Assembly: GCA_002500135.1 (NCBI GenBank) | Contig: DLSM01000006.1 | Location: forward strand, 124,184 to 188,183 | DNA: 64,000 nt | DNA from: Christensenella sp. UBA7862 | GTDB taxonomy: Bacteria; Bacillota; Clostridia; Christensenellales; UBA1242 | Direction: 5' to 3' | In this document: positions 33,928 through 42,273 of the stretch, one piece after another | How the letters are laid out: the number at the start of each line of letters is the position of its first letter | Position numbering within the stretch: position 1 is the first letter of the stretch | Position numbers and translations under genes: made by a program | Notes under the pieces: model-generated | Databases searched by the model: none | Told to the model about the DNA's origin: nothing | Seen by the model: only the letters and a program-made list of their open reading frames with translations

Positions 33928-34173
33928 TGACCCTATTTTTGAGATAAAATATCGCTACTTCTCGCTTATAATGCGGTTTGTAGGTGATTTTGTAAAACTT
34001 GCGTAGAATTGCCACTTTTTGCCTTTTTTGACTGTGTTTTTTGGCAATTTTGTCCAATTTTATATTTTTCTCTCAATTTTCTTCCCTTTCCCAATTTTTT
34101 TGTTATCCGAGTTTTATCATTTCAAAATATTTTCTCATTTTTCTCAAAATTTTCGTTTTACAAATTTTCTGAC

Positions 34174-34261
34174 TTTTCCACAATTTTAAAATTTTTGTGG
34201 ATAACTTTGGGGTCAAAAATAATTTTAATTTTATCCACATTTTGTCGAATTTTGTGGATAA
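34174..34261. promoter_or_regulatory. DnaA-box group upstream of ftsH
   Basis: Three perfect boxes: TGTGGATAA (34196-34204), TTATCCACA (34231-34239) and TGTGGATAA (34253-34261). A near box TTTTCCACA lies at 34174-34182. They sit about 220 bases before ftsH. Confidence 0.7.
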
Positions 34262-34423
34262 CTTTTTGCCCGACTTACAGTTTTTGTGACGGTGAACGGC
34301 TATTCGAGATAATTTCTATATGCTTGACTACGAGCCTTTTGTATGAAAATTGACTTTTTGGTCGTTTAGTCGGAGGAAATTTAAAAAATAAAAAAAATTT
34401 TGCTGAAAATAGGATAAATTTTA

Positions 34424-34452
34424 TTGCTTAAAAAATATTTATATGGTAAACT
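34424..34452 (+). promoter_or_regulatory. ftsH promoter
   Basis: TTGCTT (34424-34429), 17-bp spacer, extended -10 TGG-TAAACT (hexamer 34447-34452). Start point near 34459, leaving a short leader with the GGAGG site. Confidence 0.55.
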
Positions 34453-34480
34453 TATCATTGTAAAAATGGAGGAAAATCGA

Positions 34481-36877
34481 TTGAAAAACAATAAAGTTAG
34501 AGGCTGGGTAGTTTTTGTGATGTCGCTGCTTGCTATCATTTTGCTTTTTTACCTCACACAAACTGGCAACCTCGGCACGAAGATATCTATCTCTGGCCCT
34601 TCAACGGTCACAAATTCTTTGCAGTCACTCATTGGTGTCAAAAAGGACGCTGACGGGAAATATGTCGTGTCTACGGACGAAAACTACAAGGGCAGTTCCA
34701 TAAAATACATCGCTCTTGCAGACAACGGAGTGGGGTATGTTATTGCAAAGGACAGCAAGTTTTCAAAAGACGGCATAGTTGGAAATTGCGACTATTATTT
34801 TGAGTATGTCACCGAGTCCGATTATGACGAAGTGAAAGCTATGATTGACGCTTATAATGCGGTTGCTGAAACCAAAACCGAGGAGGGCTGGACGCTTGTA
34901 GAGGCTTATCCAACGCATGTTTCAAAAACCTCTTGGTGGGAAAGTTTGCTCCCATACTTAAGTGTTATAATTGTAGTAGTTTTAGGTGTTGTCCTTATAA
35001 GAAGTATCCTCGGTGCGAACCAAAAAAGTTTCAATTTTGGCAAGACAAAGGCGCAAATTGCACACAACGTGAAAGTCAAATTTTCTGATGTTGCGGGCAT
35101 TGACGAGGAAAAGGAAGAACTGCTTGAAATTGTCGAATTTTTGAAAAACCCACAGAAATTTACTGAACTTGGGGCGAAAATTCCAAAGGGCATTTTGCTT
35201 GTTGGGCAACCGGGGACGGGCAAAACTCTTCTTGCAAAGGCAATCGCAGGCGAGAGCAATGTTCCATTCTTTTCAATCAGCGGAAGTGACTTTGTGGAAA
35301 TGTTCGTGGGTGTTGGTGCTTCTCGTGTGCGTGACCTTTTTGACCAAGCCAAAAAAGAAGCCCCTTGCATTGTTTTCATTGACGAAATTGACGCCGTGGG
35401 CAGACAACGTGGCGCTGGACTTGGCGGCGGAAATGACGAAAGAGAACAAACTCTAAACCAACTTTTGGTGCAAATGGACGGCTTCGAGGGCAATACGGGA
35501 ATTATCGTCATCGCAGCAACAAACAGAGCGGACGTTCTTGACCCAGCGCTTTTAAGACCAGGCAGATTTGACAGACAAATTTATATCATGCCACCAGACG
35601 TCAAAGGTCGTGAAATGATTTTGAAAATTCACGCCAGAAACAAACCTATTGACAGCGCAGTGGACTTCAAAAACGTGGCACGTCTTACAAGCGGCTTTAC
35701 TGGTGCAGACCTTGAAAACCTTTTGAATGAAGCAGCAATTCTCACTGCAAGAGAAAACAGAAAAGCAATCACCATGACGGACATCACAGAAGGCATAAAT
35801 AAAGTTATTATGGGACCTCAAAAACGCAGCCGAGTTGTGACGCAAGTGGACAAACGCATAACCGCCTATCATGAAAGCGGACACGCCATTGTGGGAAAAG
35901 TCCTTGAACATTGTGACGTGGTGCAAGAGGTGTCAATCATCGCACGTGGCATGGCAGCGGGTTACACAATCAGTCGCCCAGACAATGACGAAAGCCACAT
36001 GTCTTACAACAAACTTATCGACAACATAACAATGATGCTTGGCGGCAGAGCAGCGGAAGAAATTATGGTTAAAGACATTTCAACTGGCGCTTCAAACGAC
36101 ATTGAACGAGCTACAAAACTCGCAAGAAAAATGGTCACCGAATGGGGCATGAGTGCAAAACTTGGTACAGTTAACCTTGGCTCCAGCAGCGAAGTTTTCC
36201 TTGGCAGAGATTATCAAACTCAAGTGAATTACAGCGAAAAAACAGCCGCAGAAATTGACAGCGAAGTGAAATCTATTCTTGATTTCTGCTACAACAGAGC
36301 AAAAGACATCATCACGAAACACGCAAAACAAATGAACACTATGGTGGAAATTTTGCTTGAAAAAGAAACCATTTACTTTGGCGAAGTTGAAATGATTATG
36401 AAAGGGAAATCAACAAAACAAATTCTTCTTCAAATGGAACAAGACGCCATAAGAAATAAGGAAAGAATTGAAATTGAACGAGCAGAAGCCGACCTTGAAC
36501 GAGTGAAAAAAGAGCAATCAATCAGAATTAAAACCGCAGAAGCCTTGAAGAAAGGTGGGGTGCTTTCGGCTGATGAAATTGAGAAAGTTAAAGCGGACTC
36601 TGAAAGTATAATTGCAAATTGCGAGAAGAAAGTTCAAGAACTGAAAGCCAAACTTGAGGAGAAAAAAGAAAAGCACGAACACGCAAGGAAAAAGCCAGCA
36701 AAACTCGCTGAAAATGGCGAAAAACCTCAATCAGCGAAATCAAGAAAGGTGGCTCCAAAATCTGCAAAAACTCAAAAGGCAGAAGGGAAGATAGAAGAAA
36801 AGAAAGAAGAAAAACTTGAAGTGAAAACGGACAGCAATTCTTCTGGGGAAGAAAAATTAGACGAAGGGAAAAACTAA
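34481..36877 (+). CDS. ftsH: ATP-dependent zinc metalloprotease FtsH
   Basis: FtsH is a membrane-bound AAA+ protease that degrades misfolded and regulatory proteins. From TTG 34481 it has about 798 residues: two N-terminal membrane helices around an outside domain, the AAA module with GQPGTGKT (near residue 241) and IVFIDEIDAVGRQRG, the SRH region, and the zinc site HESGH (near residue 464). After the protease domain comes a coiled coil and a Lys/Glu-rich tail of about 90 residues, longer than usual. The TTG start is preferred because GGAGG lies eight bases before it; an in-frame ATG at 34466 contains that site. The gene after it follows closely. Confidence 0.95.
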   Translation: MKNNKVRGWVVFVMSLLAIILLFYLTQTGNLGTKISISGPSTVTNSLQSLIGVKKDADGKYVVSTDENYKGSSIKYIALADNGVGYVIAKDSKFSKDGIVGNCDYYFEYVTESDYDEVKAMIDAYNAVAETKTEEGWTLVEAYPTHVSKTSWWESLLPYLSVIIVVVLGVVLIRSILGANQKSFNFGKTKAQIAHNVKVKFSDVAGIDEEKEELLEIVEFLKNPQKFTELGAKIPKGILLVGQPGTGKTLLAKAIAGESNVPFFSISGSDFVEMFVGVGASRVRDLFDQAKKEAPCIVFIDEIDAVGRQRGAGLGGGNDEREQTLNQLLVQMDGFEGNTGIIVIAATNRADVLDPALLRPGRFDRQIYIMPPDVKGREMILKIHARNKPIDSAVDFKNVARLTSGFTGADLENLLNEAAILTARENRKAITMTDITEGINKVIMGPQKRSRVVTQVDKRITAYHESGHAIVGKVLEHCDVVQEVSIIARGMAAGYTISRPDNDESHMSYNKLIDNITMMLGGRAAEEIMVKDISTGASNDIERATKLARKMVTEWGMSAKLGTVNLGSSSEVFLGRDYQTQVNYSEKTAAEIDSEVKSILDFCYNRAKDIITKHAKQMNTMVEILLEKETIYFGEVEMIMKGKSTKQILLQMEQDAIRNKERIEIERAEADLERVKKEQSIRIKTAEALKKGGVLSADEIEKVKADSESIIANCEKKVQELKAKLEEKKEKHEHARKKPAKLAENGEKPQSAKSRKVAPKSAKTQKAEGKIEEKKEEKLEVKTDSNSSGEEKLDEGKN

Positions 36878-36950
36878 GAAACTTCAAACATTTTTGATAG
36901 AAAAAACAAAAATAGGCAAACATTAAACAAACGAAAAAAGGAAACAAAAA

Positions 36951-37586
36951 ATGGATAAGGTTAAGAAGATTATCATAATATCAGTGGTGGGCGGAATTGT
37001 GGCTCTTATTGCACTTGCAACACTAATTTTGGCACTTGTTCCAGTGAACAAAAACACAACTATTGAAACGCCAAACGCAATTTACATCACCAACCAAAAC
37101 ACAAAGGAATATGGCGGCTATTGCGCTTACGACAACATAAAAGACACCACCTCAAACGGCGCCCGCATGCTAAACGAATTTATGTCCGCTTTCAACTTGG
37201 GTTTCGAGCAAAAAGCACTTGTTTCGCTTTTCAATGGGCAAATGGACGAAGGTTTTGAAACGGGCTATGTGGATGTTGCGGGTTCGTCAGAAAGAATTTC
37301 CAAAAACTACGACTCCACCGAAAAATTTACTGTTATTTTTGAATATAACCAAAACAGAACCATAACAGTGGAGAGCCGTGGACTTTCCTTTGAATACAAA
37401 TATCTTTTCTTTGAAGTTACAAAAACCGAGGGCAGAGAACTTGTAACCTTTGGCGTTATGAAAGACAGCTACTCCATGGACGGCTCCTACAGCAACCTTT
37501 CATACAAATATTACTACACCGCAAAAGTCAATCTCAGCGTACTTTACAAATACATCTGCTCCATTCCATCTTTCGCAACAAAATAA
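36951..37586 (+). CDS. Membrane-anchored hypothetical protein
   Basis: This 211-residue protein has a short basic start, one membrane helix (about 7-31) and an outside domain of about 180 residues with many Tyr, Asn and Ser (repeated Y-rich segments such as SYSNLSYKYYYTAKV). No family is recognised. AAAGGAAA precedes ATG 36951. It lies 73 bases after ftsH, so it may share its transcript, and is followed by a terminator. Confidence 0.55.
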   Translation: MDKVKKIIIISVVGGIVALIALATLILALVPVNKNTTIETPNAIYITNQNTKEYGGYCAYDNIKDTTSNGARMLNEFMSAFNLGFEQKALVSLFNGQMDEGFETGYVDVAGSSERISKNYDSTEKFTVIFEYNQNRTITVESRGLSFEYKYLFFEVTKTEGRELVTFGVMKDSYSMDGSYSNLSYKYYYTAKVNLSVLYKYICSIPSFATK

Positions 37587-37588
37587 AA

Positions 37589-37616
37589 AGCAAAACTCCC
37601 CAGTGGAGTTTTTTGC
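37589..37616 (+). terminator. Terminator after the ftsH unit
   Basis: Stem AACTCC/GGAGTT extended by flanking A and T runs, with six T residues in the 3' arm. The next gene's ribosome binding site starts within ten bases. Confidence 0.8.
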
Positions 37617-37631
37617 AAAGGAGAAACTGAA

Positions 37632-38480
37632 ATGCAAAAGAAAAATTTTTTGCTAAAAACTTTTTTGTTTGTCTGCGTTGTGGCGGTGGCAATATTTGTA
37701 GGGGGCTGCTCGCATACGCACACAGCAAGTGTCGATTGGGGGTCAACTTCAGCAGAACATTTCCACATTTGCACCAAACCAAACTGTTCGGAACTTATGG
37801 ACGTGGGTGAACATGAATTTGGCGAATTTTCCACCTATCAATCACCAACTTGCACCAAGTCTGGCTCAAAATACAGAGAATGTTCCGTTTGCGGATATAC
37901 AAATTGGGTCACAATAAATCCACTTGGGCATAACTTTGGAACAAGCGAGGACGTCAAATTTGAATTCAAAAAAGACCAAACACTCAGTGGCGAAATATTT
38001 TGGACTTGTACTGCAACAAGATATTGCACACGTTGTGAGGAGTTTGAAACCGAAACAATTTCAACCCTAAGCGGCAAACTTACTGCAAGAGAACTTTTTG
38101 AATTCGGCTGCGGGCAGGACGAAGTGGCAATTTTCACGAACCCACAATTTGAAAACGCCGCCTTCAATCAAGCGTTTTCTGCACAAAATATCCGTGACGT
38201 AGTGACCAAAAAACATACGCAAGAACATAACTTTAATTATGAAAACATTACATACAACTGGGCTGCGGATTATTCATATTGCACAGCGTCAGTCGTTTGC
38301 CAAAACTCAGATTGTGGCGAGGTTGTGGAAGAAGACTCGGTGTCTGTGAAAAAAGAATATTTTGAAGCAACAGCAACAAGTGGCGACTACACAATATATA
38401 CAGCAATATTTAATTCAGCACTTTTTCCACCAAAACAAATAAAAGTCATGGGAGAAAATGGGCCAAAAGAGCAATCATAA
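37632..38480 (+). CDS. Cys-rich lipoprotein, unknown function
   Basis: This 282-residue protein starts with a lipoprotein signal (basic MQKKNFLLK, hydrophobic core, lipobox VGGC with Cys27). It should be lipid-anchored on the outer face. The body has repeated C-x(2-4)-C pairs: CTKPNC, CSVCGYTNWVTINPLGHNF, CTRC and CQNSDC. The CSVCG...PLGH pattern is a repeat unit common in clostridial surface proteins and may bind metal or hold disulfides. AAAGGAG precedes ATG 37632. Confidence 0.7.
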   Translation: MQKKNFLLKTFLFVCVVAVAIFVGGCSHTHTASVDWGSTSAEHFHICTKPNCSELMDVGEHEFGEFSTYQSPTCTKSGSKYRECSVCGYTNWVTINPLGHNFGTSEDVKFEFKKDQTLSGEIFWTCTATRYCTRCEEFETETISTLSGKLTARELFEFGCGQDEVAIFTNPQFENAAFNQAFSAQNIRDVVTKKHTQEHNFNYENITYNWAADYSYCTASVVCQNSDCGEVVEEDSVSVKKEYFEATATSGDYTIYTAIFNSALFPPKQIKVMGENGPKEQS

Positions 38481-38529
38481 AAAATTCACATAATTATTTT
38501 TTCTATAATAAAATGTTATAGGAGAAAAT

Positions 38530-39261
38530 ATGATTTTTGAAAGAAACAACGGTGATATGTGCTTTGAAATGCCAACTCCACCAACTTTTGAAAAAAAGGA
38601 TATGACCCCACAAGAAAACGGGGGAACGGGGCCGACCGGTCCGACAGGCGCTACCGGCCCGACCGGCCCCCAAGGTGAACGTGGGTTACAAGGTGAACGT
38701 GGGTTACAAGGTGAAAGAGGTGAGCAAGGAGTTCAAGGAGTGGAGGGATCTCAAGGTGAACGTGGACTCCAAGGTGAGAGGGGTGAGCAAGGAGTTCCGG
38801 GACTAAGAGGTGAGATAGGTCCAACGGGACCCACAGGCCCCACTGGACCGCAAGGGGCGACTACCACCGCCCCCAACCAAAACGCAACAATTTTGCACAT
38901 GGCAAGCCAAGACATCACAACCGGTCAACCAATTTTACTATCAACCATTATGACGAATAACGGACTTGTTCTAGGCGGCTCGCATATAACCGTCCCCGCT
39001 ACTGGCACATATCTTGTAACTTTTTATGTAAACAGAGCCGATTCTGCTGGCGGCACAGACGGAATTTCAATCGCTATAGACGGCAACGTTGTCCAACAAA
39101 CTTCTCGCCCATTAAGCGAAGCCTCCACTTCAAGCGGACAGTTTGTTATGAACCTAGACGAGGGCAACCAAGTGTCCATTGTCCCCGTTGTCATAAACAC
39201 CAAAAGAATTATCGCCAACGGCGGCTGCAGTGCCACACTCACAGTTGTTCGACTTTCATAA
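38530..39261 (+). CDS. Collagen-like protein with BclA-type C-terminal domain
   Basis: This 243-residue protein has about 30 N-terminal residues, about 26 Gly-X-Y triplets (residues 32-109, first GPT/ATG, then G-ERGLQ/GEQ repeats, then GPT again), and a C-terminal domain of about 130 residues resembling the TNF-like head of BclA (VPATGTYLVTFYVN, ISIAIDG). It has no signal peptide, as expected of proteins assembled on the spore surface from the mother cell. The triplet region is GC-rich and has an 18-bp tandem repeat at 38671-38706. ATAGGAG precedes ATG 38530. Spore location is inference. Confidence 0.8.
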   Translation: MIFERNNGDMCFEMPTPPTFEKKDMTPQENGGTGPTGPTGATGPTGPQGERGLQGERGLQGERGEQGVQGVEGSQGERGLQGERGEQGVPGLRGEIGPTGPTGPTGPQGATTTAPNQNATILHMASQDITTGQPILLSTIMTNNGLVLGGSHITVPATGTYLVTFYVNRADSAGGTDGISIAIDGNVVQQTSRPLSEASTSSGQFVMNLDEGNQVSIVPVVINTKRIIANGGCSATLTVVRLS

Positions 39262-39268
39262 ACATTCT

Positions 39269-39296
39269 AAAACACTTGTTTCTGCAAGTGTTTTTT
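39269..39296 (+). terminator. Terminator after the collagen-like gene
   Basis: A perfect 10-bp stem AAAACACTTG/CAAGTGTTTT with a six-base loop, then T residues. Confidence 0.9.
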
Positions 39297-39488
39297 CATG
39301 TTACAAAACATATCAAAGAAACTGTGCTTGAGAATTTAATGTCATTTGCCAAACAAATATAATATGGCAAAAGACACATGTAACAGAATAATAAAAACAT
39401 AAATGAATAAAAATATCCATTTTTTCCTATAAAATAATATAATAATCAAAATATTTTATTTGTTTTTCATAAAATCTGCATGAATAAT

Positions 39489-39517
39489 TTGATTTTGTTG
39501 CAAATTTGAAATATACT
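39489..39517 (+). promoter_or_regulatory. lepB promoter with start point at the ATG
   Basis: TTGATT (39489-39494), 17-bp spacer, TATACT (39512-39517). The predicted start point is 39524-39525; the ATG is at 39525. No ribosome binding site is present. Confidence 0.6.
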
Positions 39518-39524
39518 TATATAT

Positions 39525-40250
39525 ATGAAATTCAAAAACTACAAATTGGAAAAATTGAACAAGAAATATAAGGACAAATACGCCGCTCTTGACAAACTTG
39601 CAGTTCTCTTTGTGTCGTTTGTCATAACTTTTGTCATTGCCATAAGTGCTTTTTACATTGTGTTCTATCAGTCGGACGTCATTGGCCCCTCAATGCAGCC
39701 AACTTACAATATTCTTGCCCCAGACACCGATGACGACACAGAACTTAAAGCCAGCCCCTATCGTGACCACATAATTGTTTCTCGTTTCAGAAAACCAAAA
39801 AACGGTGAGATTGCAATAGTGGAACTCACCTCTCAAACAATTATAAAAAGAGTTTTGGCTACTGGTGGACAAACATTGCTTCTTAAAAAGAACATTGATG
39901 ACGACTATTACAGTTTTTATCTTGACGGCACAAAACTTGAAGAAGATTATATAAAAGACCCTGCCGCAATGGACGAAAAATATATGCGAAACTTCGCTGG
40001 CAATGCGGGAAGTGGCATTTATAGGAATGTAACTTTAAGGCAAGACGAGTTTGGACAAGATATGATAGAAATTTATGTTCCAGAGGGATATTATTATGTT
40101 GCAGGCGACAACAGAGCAAACAGTTATGACAGCAAAGACTTAGGACTTATTGACGAGGCAAAACTTCGAGGAACAGTCGTTTTGCACTATGCTTATAACG
40201 ATTCCCTAATCGCAGTCGCTTTCCGTGCAGTTGTTGCACTCTTTAAATAA
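39525..40250 (+). CDS. lepB: Signal peptidase I
   Basis: Signal peptidase I cleaves signal peptides on the outer face of the membrane. The 241-residue protein has one membrane helix (about 25-48), the catalytic Ser56 in VIGPSMQPT, the catalytic Lys108 in TIIKRVLATGG, and the conserved box YVAGDNRANSYDSKDLG. The region between the last two motifs is somewhat long. ATG 39525 has no Shine-Dalgarno sequence and appears leaderless. The host has many secreted proteins nearby as possible substrates. Confidence 0.93.
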   Translation: MKFKNYKLEKLNKKYKDKYAALDKLAVLFVSFVITFVIAISAFYIVFYQSDVIGPSMQPTYNILAPDTDDDTELKASPYRDHIIVSRFRKPKNGEIAIVELTSQTIIKRVLATGGQTLLLKKNIDDDYYSFYLDGTKLEEDYIKDPAAMDEKYMRNFAGNAGSGIYRNVTLRQDEFGQDMIEIYVPEGYYYVAGDNRANSYDSKDLGLIDEAKLRGTVVLHYAYNDSLIAVAFRAVVALFK

Positions 40251-40590
40251 CAAACTTCGCTCATAGACCGACTTTTAGCAATTATCTTTTTTCAAAATGT
40301 GTTGTATTATAATTTAATTTGATAAATAATAAGTAATTTAAGAATCTTAATGAATTTTAATATGAAATAATAGTGATTATGAAATAATAGTGATAAAAAT
40401 TATATAACAATGTTTATAAACAATATTTATAAGTAAAAACCGAAAAATAGCAGAAATTGTGAAAATATAGTGAATTCCCGTGTAAAACTTTGTAGAAAAA
40501 TGTTTTTTTATGTCAAATTTGACAATATGTATCAATAATTTGACAAAAAATTTCATATGTGTTAATAATTATTTGTATATGGAGAGAAAT
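40251..40590. other. AT-rich spacer with 17-bp tandem repeat
   Basis: 340 bases without a gene. TATGAAATAATAGTGAT occurs twice in tandem (40361-40377, 40378-40394). Two TTGACA boxes (40519-40524, 40540-40545) precede the DegV gene, but the matching -10 is unclear. Confidence 0.5.
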
Positions 40591-41460
40591 ATGTCAGATA
40601 AAATTCAAATAACAGCAGATAGCACAATAGACCTCACACCCGAACTTTATGAAAGATTTAACATAAAGGTTATTCCATTTGTGGTGACATTGGGGGACGA
40701 AACTTATTATGACGGAGTGAACATAACCCCAAAAGATATCTTTGAGCATTTTGCAAAAACGGGAGAACTTCCAAAAACTGGTGCGAGAAGTCCAGAAGAC
40801 ATGGCAGAATTCTTTAAGGAATACACTGATGAGGGCTATGAAGTGGTGCATATAGGCATTGGCTCTGAACTTTCATCTGGCTATGCAAACGCAGAAGTTG
40901 CAGCAAAAGACAACCCACACGTGCATTTGGTGGACAGTAGAACTCTGTCTTCGGGCAGTGGACTTCTTGCAATGTATGCAAGCGAACTGGCTTCCACAGG
41001 CAAATATTCTGTTGACGAAGTGGTCAAAAAGGTTAGTGAAAGAGCCTATCACGGGCAATCGTCATTTATTGTCGAAAAATTGAAGTTTTTGTATAAGGGC
41101 GGCAGATGTAGCATGCTCAGTATGCTTGGGGCAAACCTCATGCGAATTAAACCTTGTATAAGAGTTGTTGACGGCAAAAACAAAGTTGCTAAAAAATATA
41201 TGGGCAACATGGAAAGTTGCGTCAGAAAATATATGGAAGACACTCTCCAAACTTTCAACACCCCAGACCACACAAGGGTAACCATAACATATTCCACAAT
41301 GACAGACGGAATGAAAAAAGCGGTTGAAGAAACCCTTGCAAAATACGGCAAATTTAAAGAAATTCTTTATGCCCCAGCAGGCAGCGTTATTTCCTCTCAT
41401 TGTGGCGAGAATACAGTCGGAATTTTGTATCTTAATGACGGAGACGAAGGACATTATTGA
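40591..41460 (+). CDS. DegV family fatty-acid-binding protein
   Basis: DegV (FakB-like) proteins hold a fatty acid for phosphorylation by a FakA kinase. The 289-residue protein starts IQITADSTIDLTPELYERFNIKVIPF and has the ligand-site DSRTLSSGSGLL and the FIVEKLKFLYKGGR segment of the family. ATG 40591 follows GGAGAG; a longer upstream frame lacks coding character. A terminator follows. No kinase gene is in the window. Confidence 0.92.
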   Translation: MSDKIQITADSTIDLTPELYERFNIKVIPFVVTLGDETYYDGVNITPKDIFEHFAKTGELPKTGARSPEDMAEFFKEYTDEGYEVVHIGIGSELSSGYANAEVAAKDNPHVHLVDSRTLSSGSGLLAMYASELASTGKYSVDEVVKKVSERAYHGQSSFIVEKLKFLYKGGRCSMLSMLGANLMRIKPCIRVVDGKNKVAKKYMGNMESCVRKYMEDTLQTFNTPDHTRVTITYSTMTDGMKKAVEETLAKYGKFKEILYAPAGSVISSHCGENTVGILYLNDGDEGHY

Positions 41461-41498
41461 GATAATAATTCAGATTTTATAAAATTTTTGATATAAAT

Positions 41499-41538
41499 CC
41501 CCGAAAACGTACTTTATAAGTGCTGTTTGGGGTTTTTT
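41499..41538 (+). terminator. Terminator after the DegV gene
   Basis: A long imperfect stem with CCCC/GGGG base (41499-41502 with the GGGG ending at 41532), then six T residues. Confidence 0.8.
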
Positions 41539-41736
41539 ATTATGTTCGAGGTTTAAAAAGTGAATTTTGGGCAAAAATTGGGCTGAGAAAGGCTACTTTT
41601 AGCATAAAAAGAGGGGAAAAGTGCAATATTTGTGCTAAAAAATAAAAAAATGTGAAAAATTGTTAGGAAATAACGAGAAAATGTGCTATATTAGGGTAAC
41701 CTTTTAAGGAATATTTTGAAAACAAGGAGAAAAATT

Positions 41737-42009
41737 ATGAACAAAGGTGATATTGTTAGTGCAATCGCAACCAAAGCAGGCTTCACACTTAAAGACGCAG
41801 ACGAAGCATACAAAGCATTTGTGTCAACAGTCGCAGAAGCAATGAAAAACGGAGAAGAAGTCGTCCTCGCAGGGTTCGGCACATTCAAAGTTAAAGAAAG
41901 AGCAGCAAGAACTGGGGTCAATCCACAAACTAAAAAAGCAATCAAAATCCCAGCAACCAAAGCACCAACTTTCAAGTTCGGAAAATCTTTCAAAGATATG
42001 CTTAAATAA
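41737..42009 (+). CDS. hup: DNA-binding protein HU
   Basis: HU is the histone-like dimer that bends and compacts DNA. The 90-residue length and sequence are standard: MNKGDIVSAIATKAGF, the GFGTFKVKERAARTGVNPQT arm with the DNA-intercalating Pro (NPQT), and the C-terminal KFGKSFKDMLK. ATG 41737 has AAGGAGA upstream, so the earlier in-frame start is not needed. It is a single-gene unit. Confidence 0.96.
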   Translation: MNKGDIVSAIATKAGFTLKDADEAYKAFVSTVAEAMKNGEEVVLAGFGTFKVKERAARTGVNPQTKKAIKIPATKAPTFKFGKSFKDMLK

Positions 42010-42045
42010 TTGTTCTGACAATCATTCGAAGTAGTTTTTGCAAAT

Positions 42046-42068
42046 GGGGAGCCTATGGCTCCCTTTTT
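42046..42068 (+). terminator. hup terminator
   Basis: A 7-bp stem GGGAGCC/GGCTCCC with a TAT loop, then five T residues. Confidence 0.9.
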
Positions 42069-42104
42069 GTTTACTATTTTTTGTCAAAATTTGGTGTAAT
42101 TTAT

Positions 42105-42133
42105 TTGGTAAATTTTGAAGATACTATTATAAT
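42105..42133 (+). promoter_or_regulatory. Promoter of the first giant surface gene
   Basis: TTGGTA (42105-42110), 17-bp spacer, TATAAT (42128-42133). The leader of about 130 nt contains the hairpin CGGGG-cagaa-CCCCG (42190-42204), followed by a degenerate copy of the CGCTTATAATGCGG palindrome. Confidence 0.6.
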
Positions 42134-42273
42134 AAGATAGTAAATATTATAAATAATTTTACTTATTAGAAAACAAAAGAACAAATGGTCGGGGCAGAAC
42201 CCCGCATGATAAGTGAAAAATGCAAATTTATGTTGGGCAGAAAAAATGGGTAGTCTAAAAGGAGATAACCAAA

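Noticed and set aside
38631..38860. CRISPR-like repeat array
   Set aside because: The tandem repeats encode Gly-X-Y triplets of the collagen-like protein; no spacers are present. No CRISPR array was seen elsewhere in the window.
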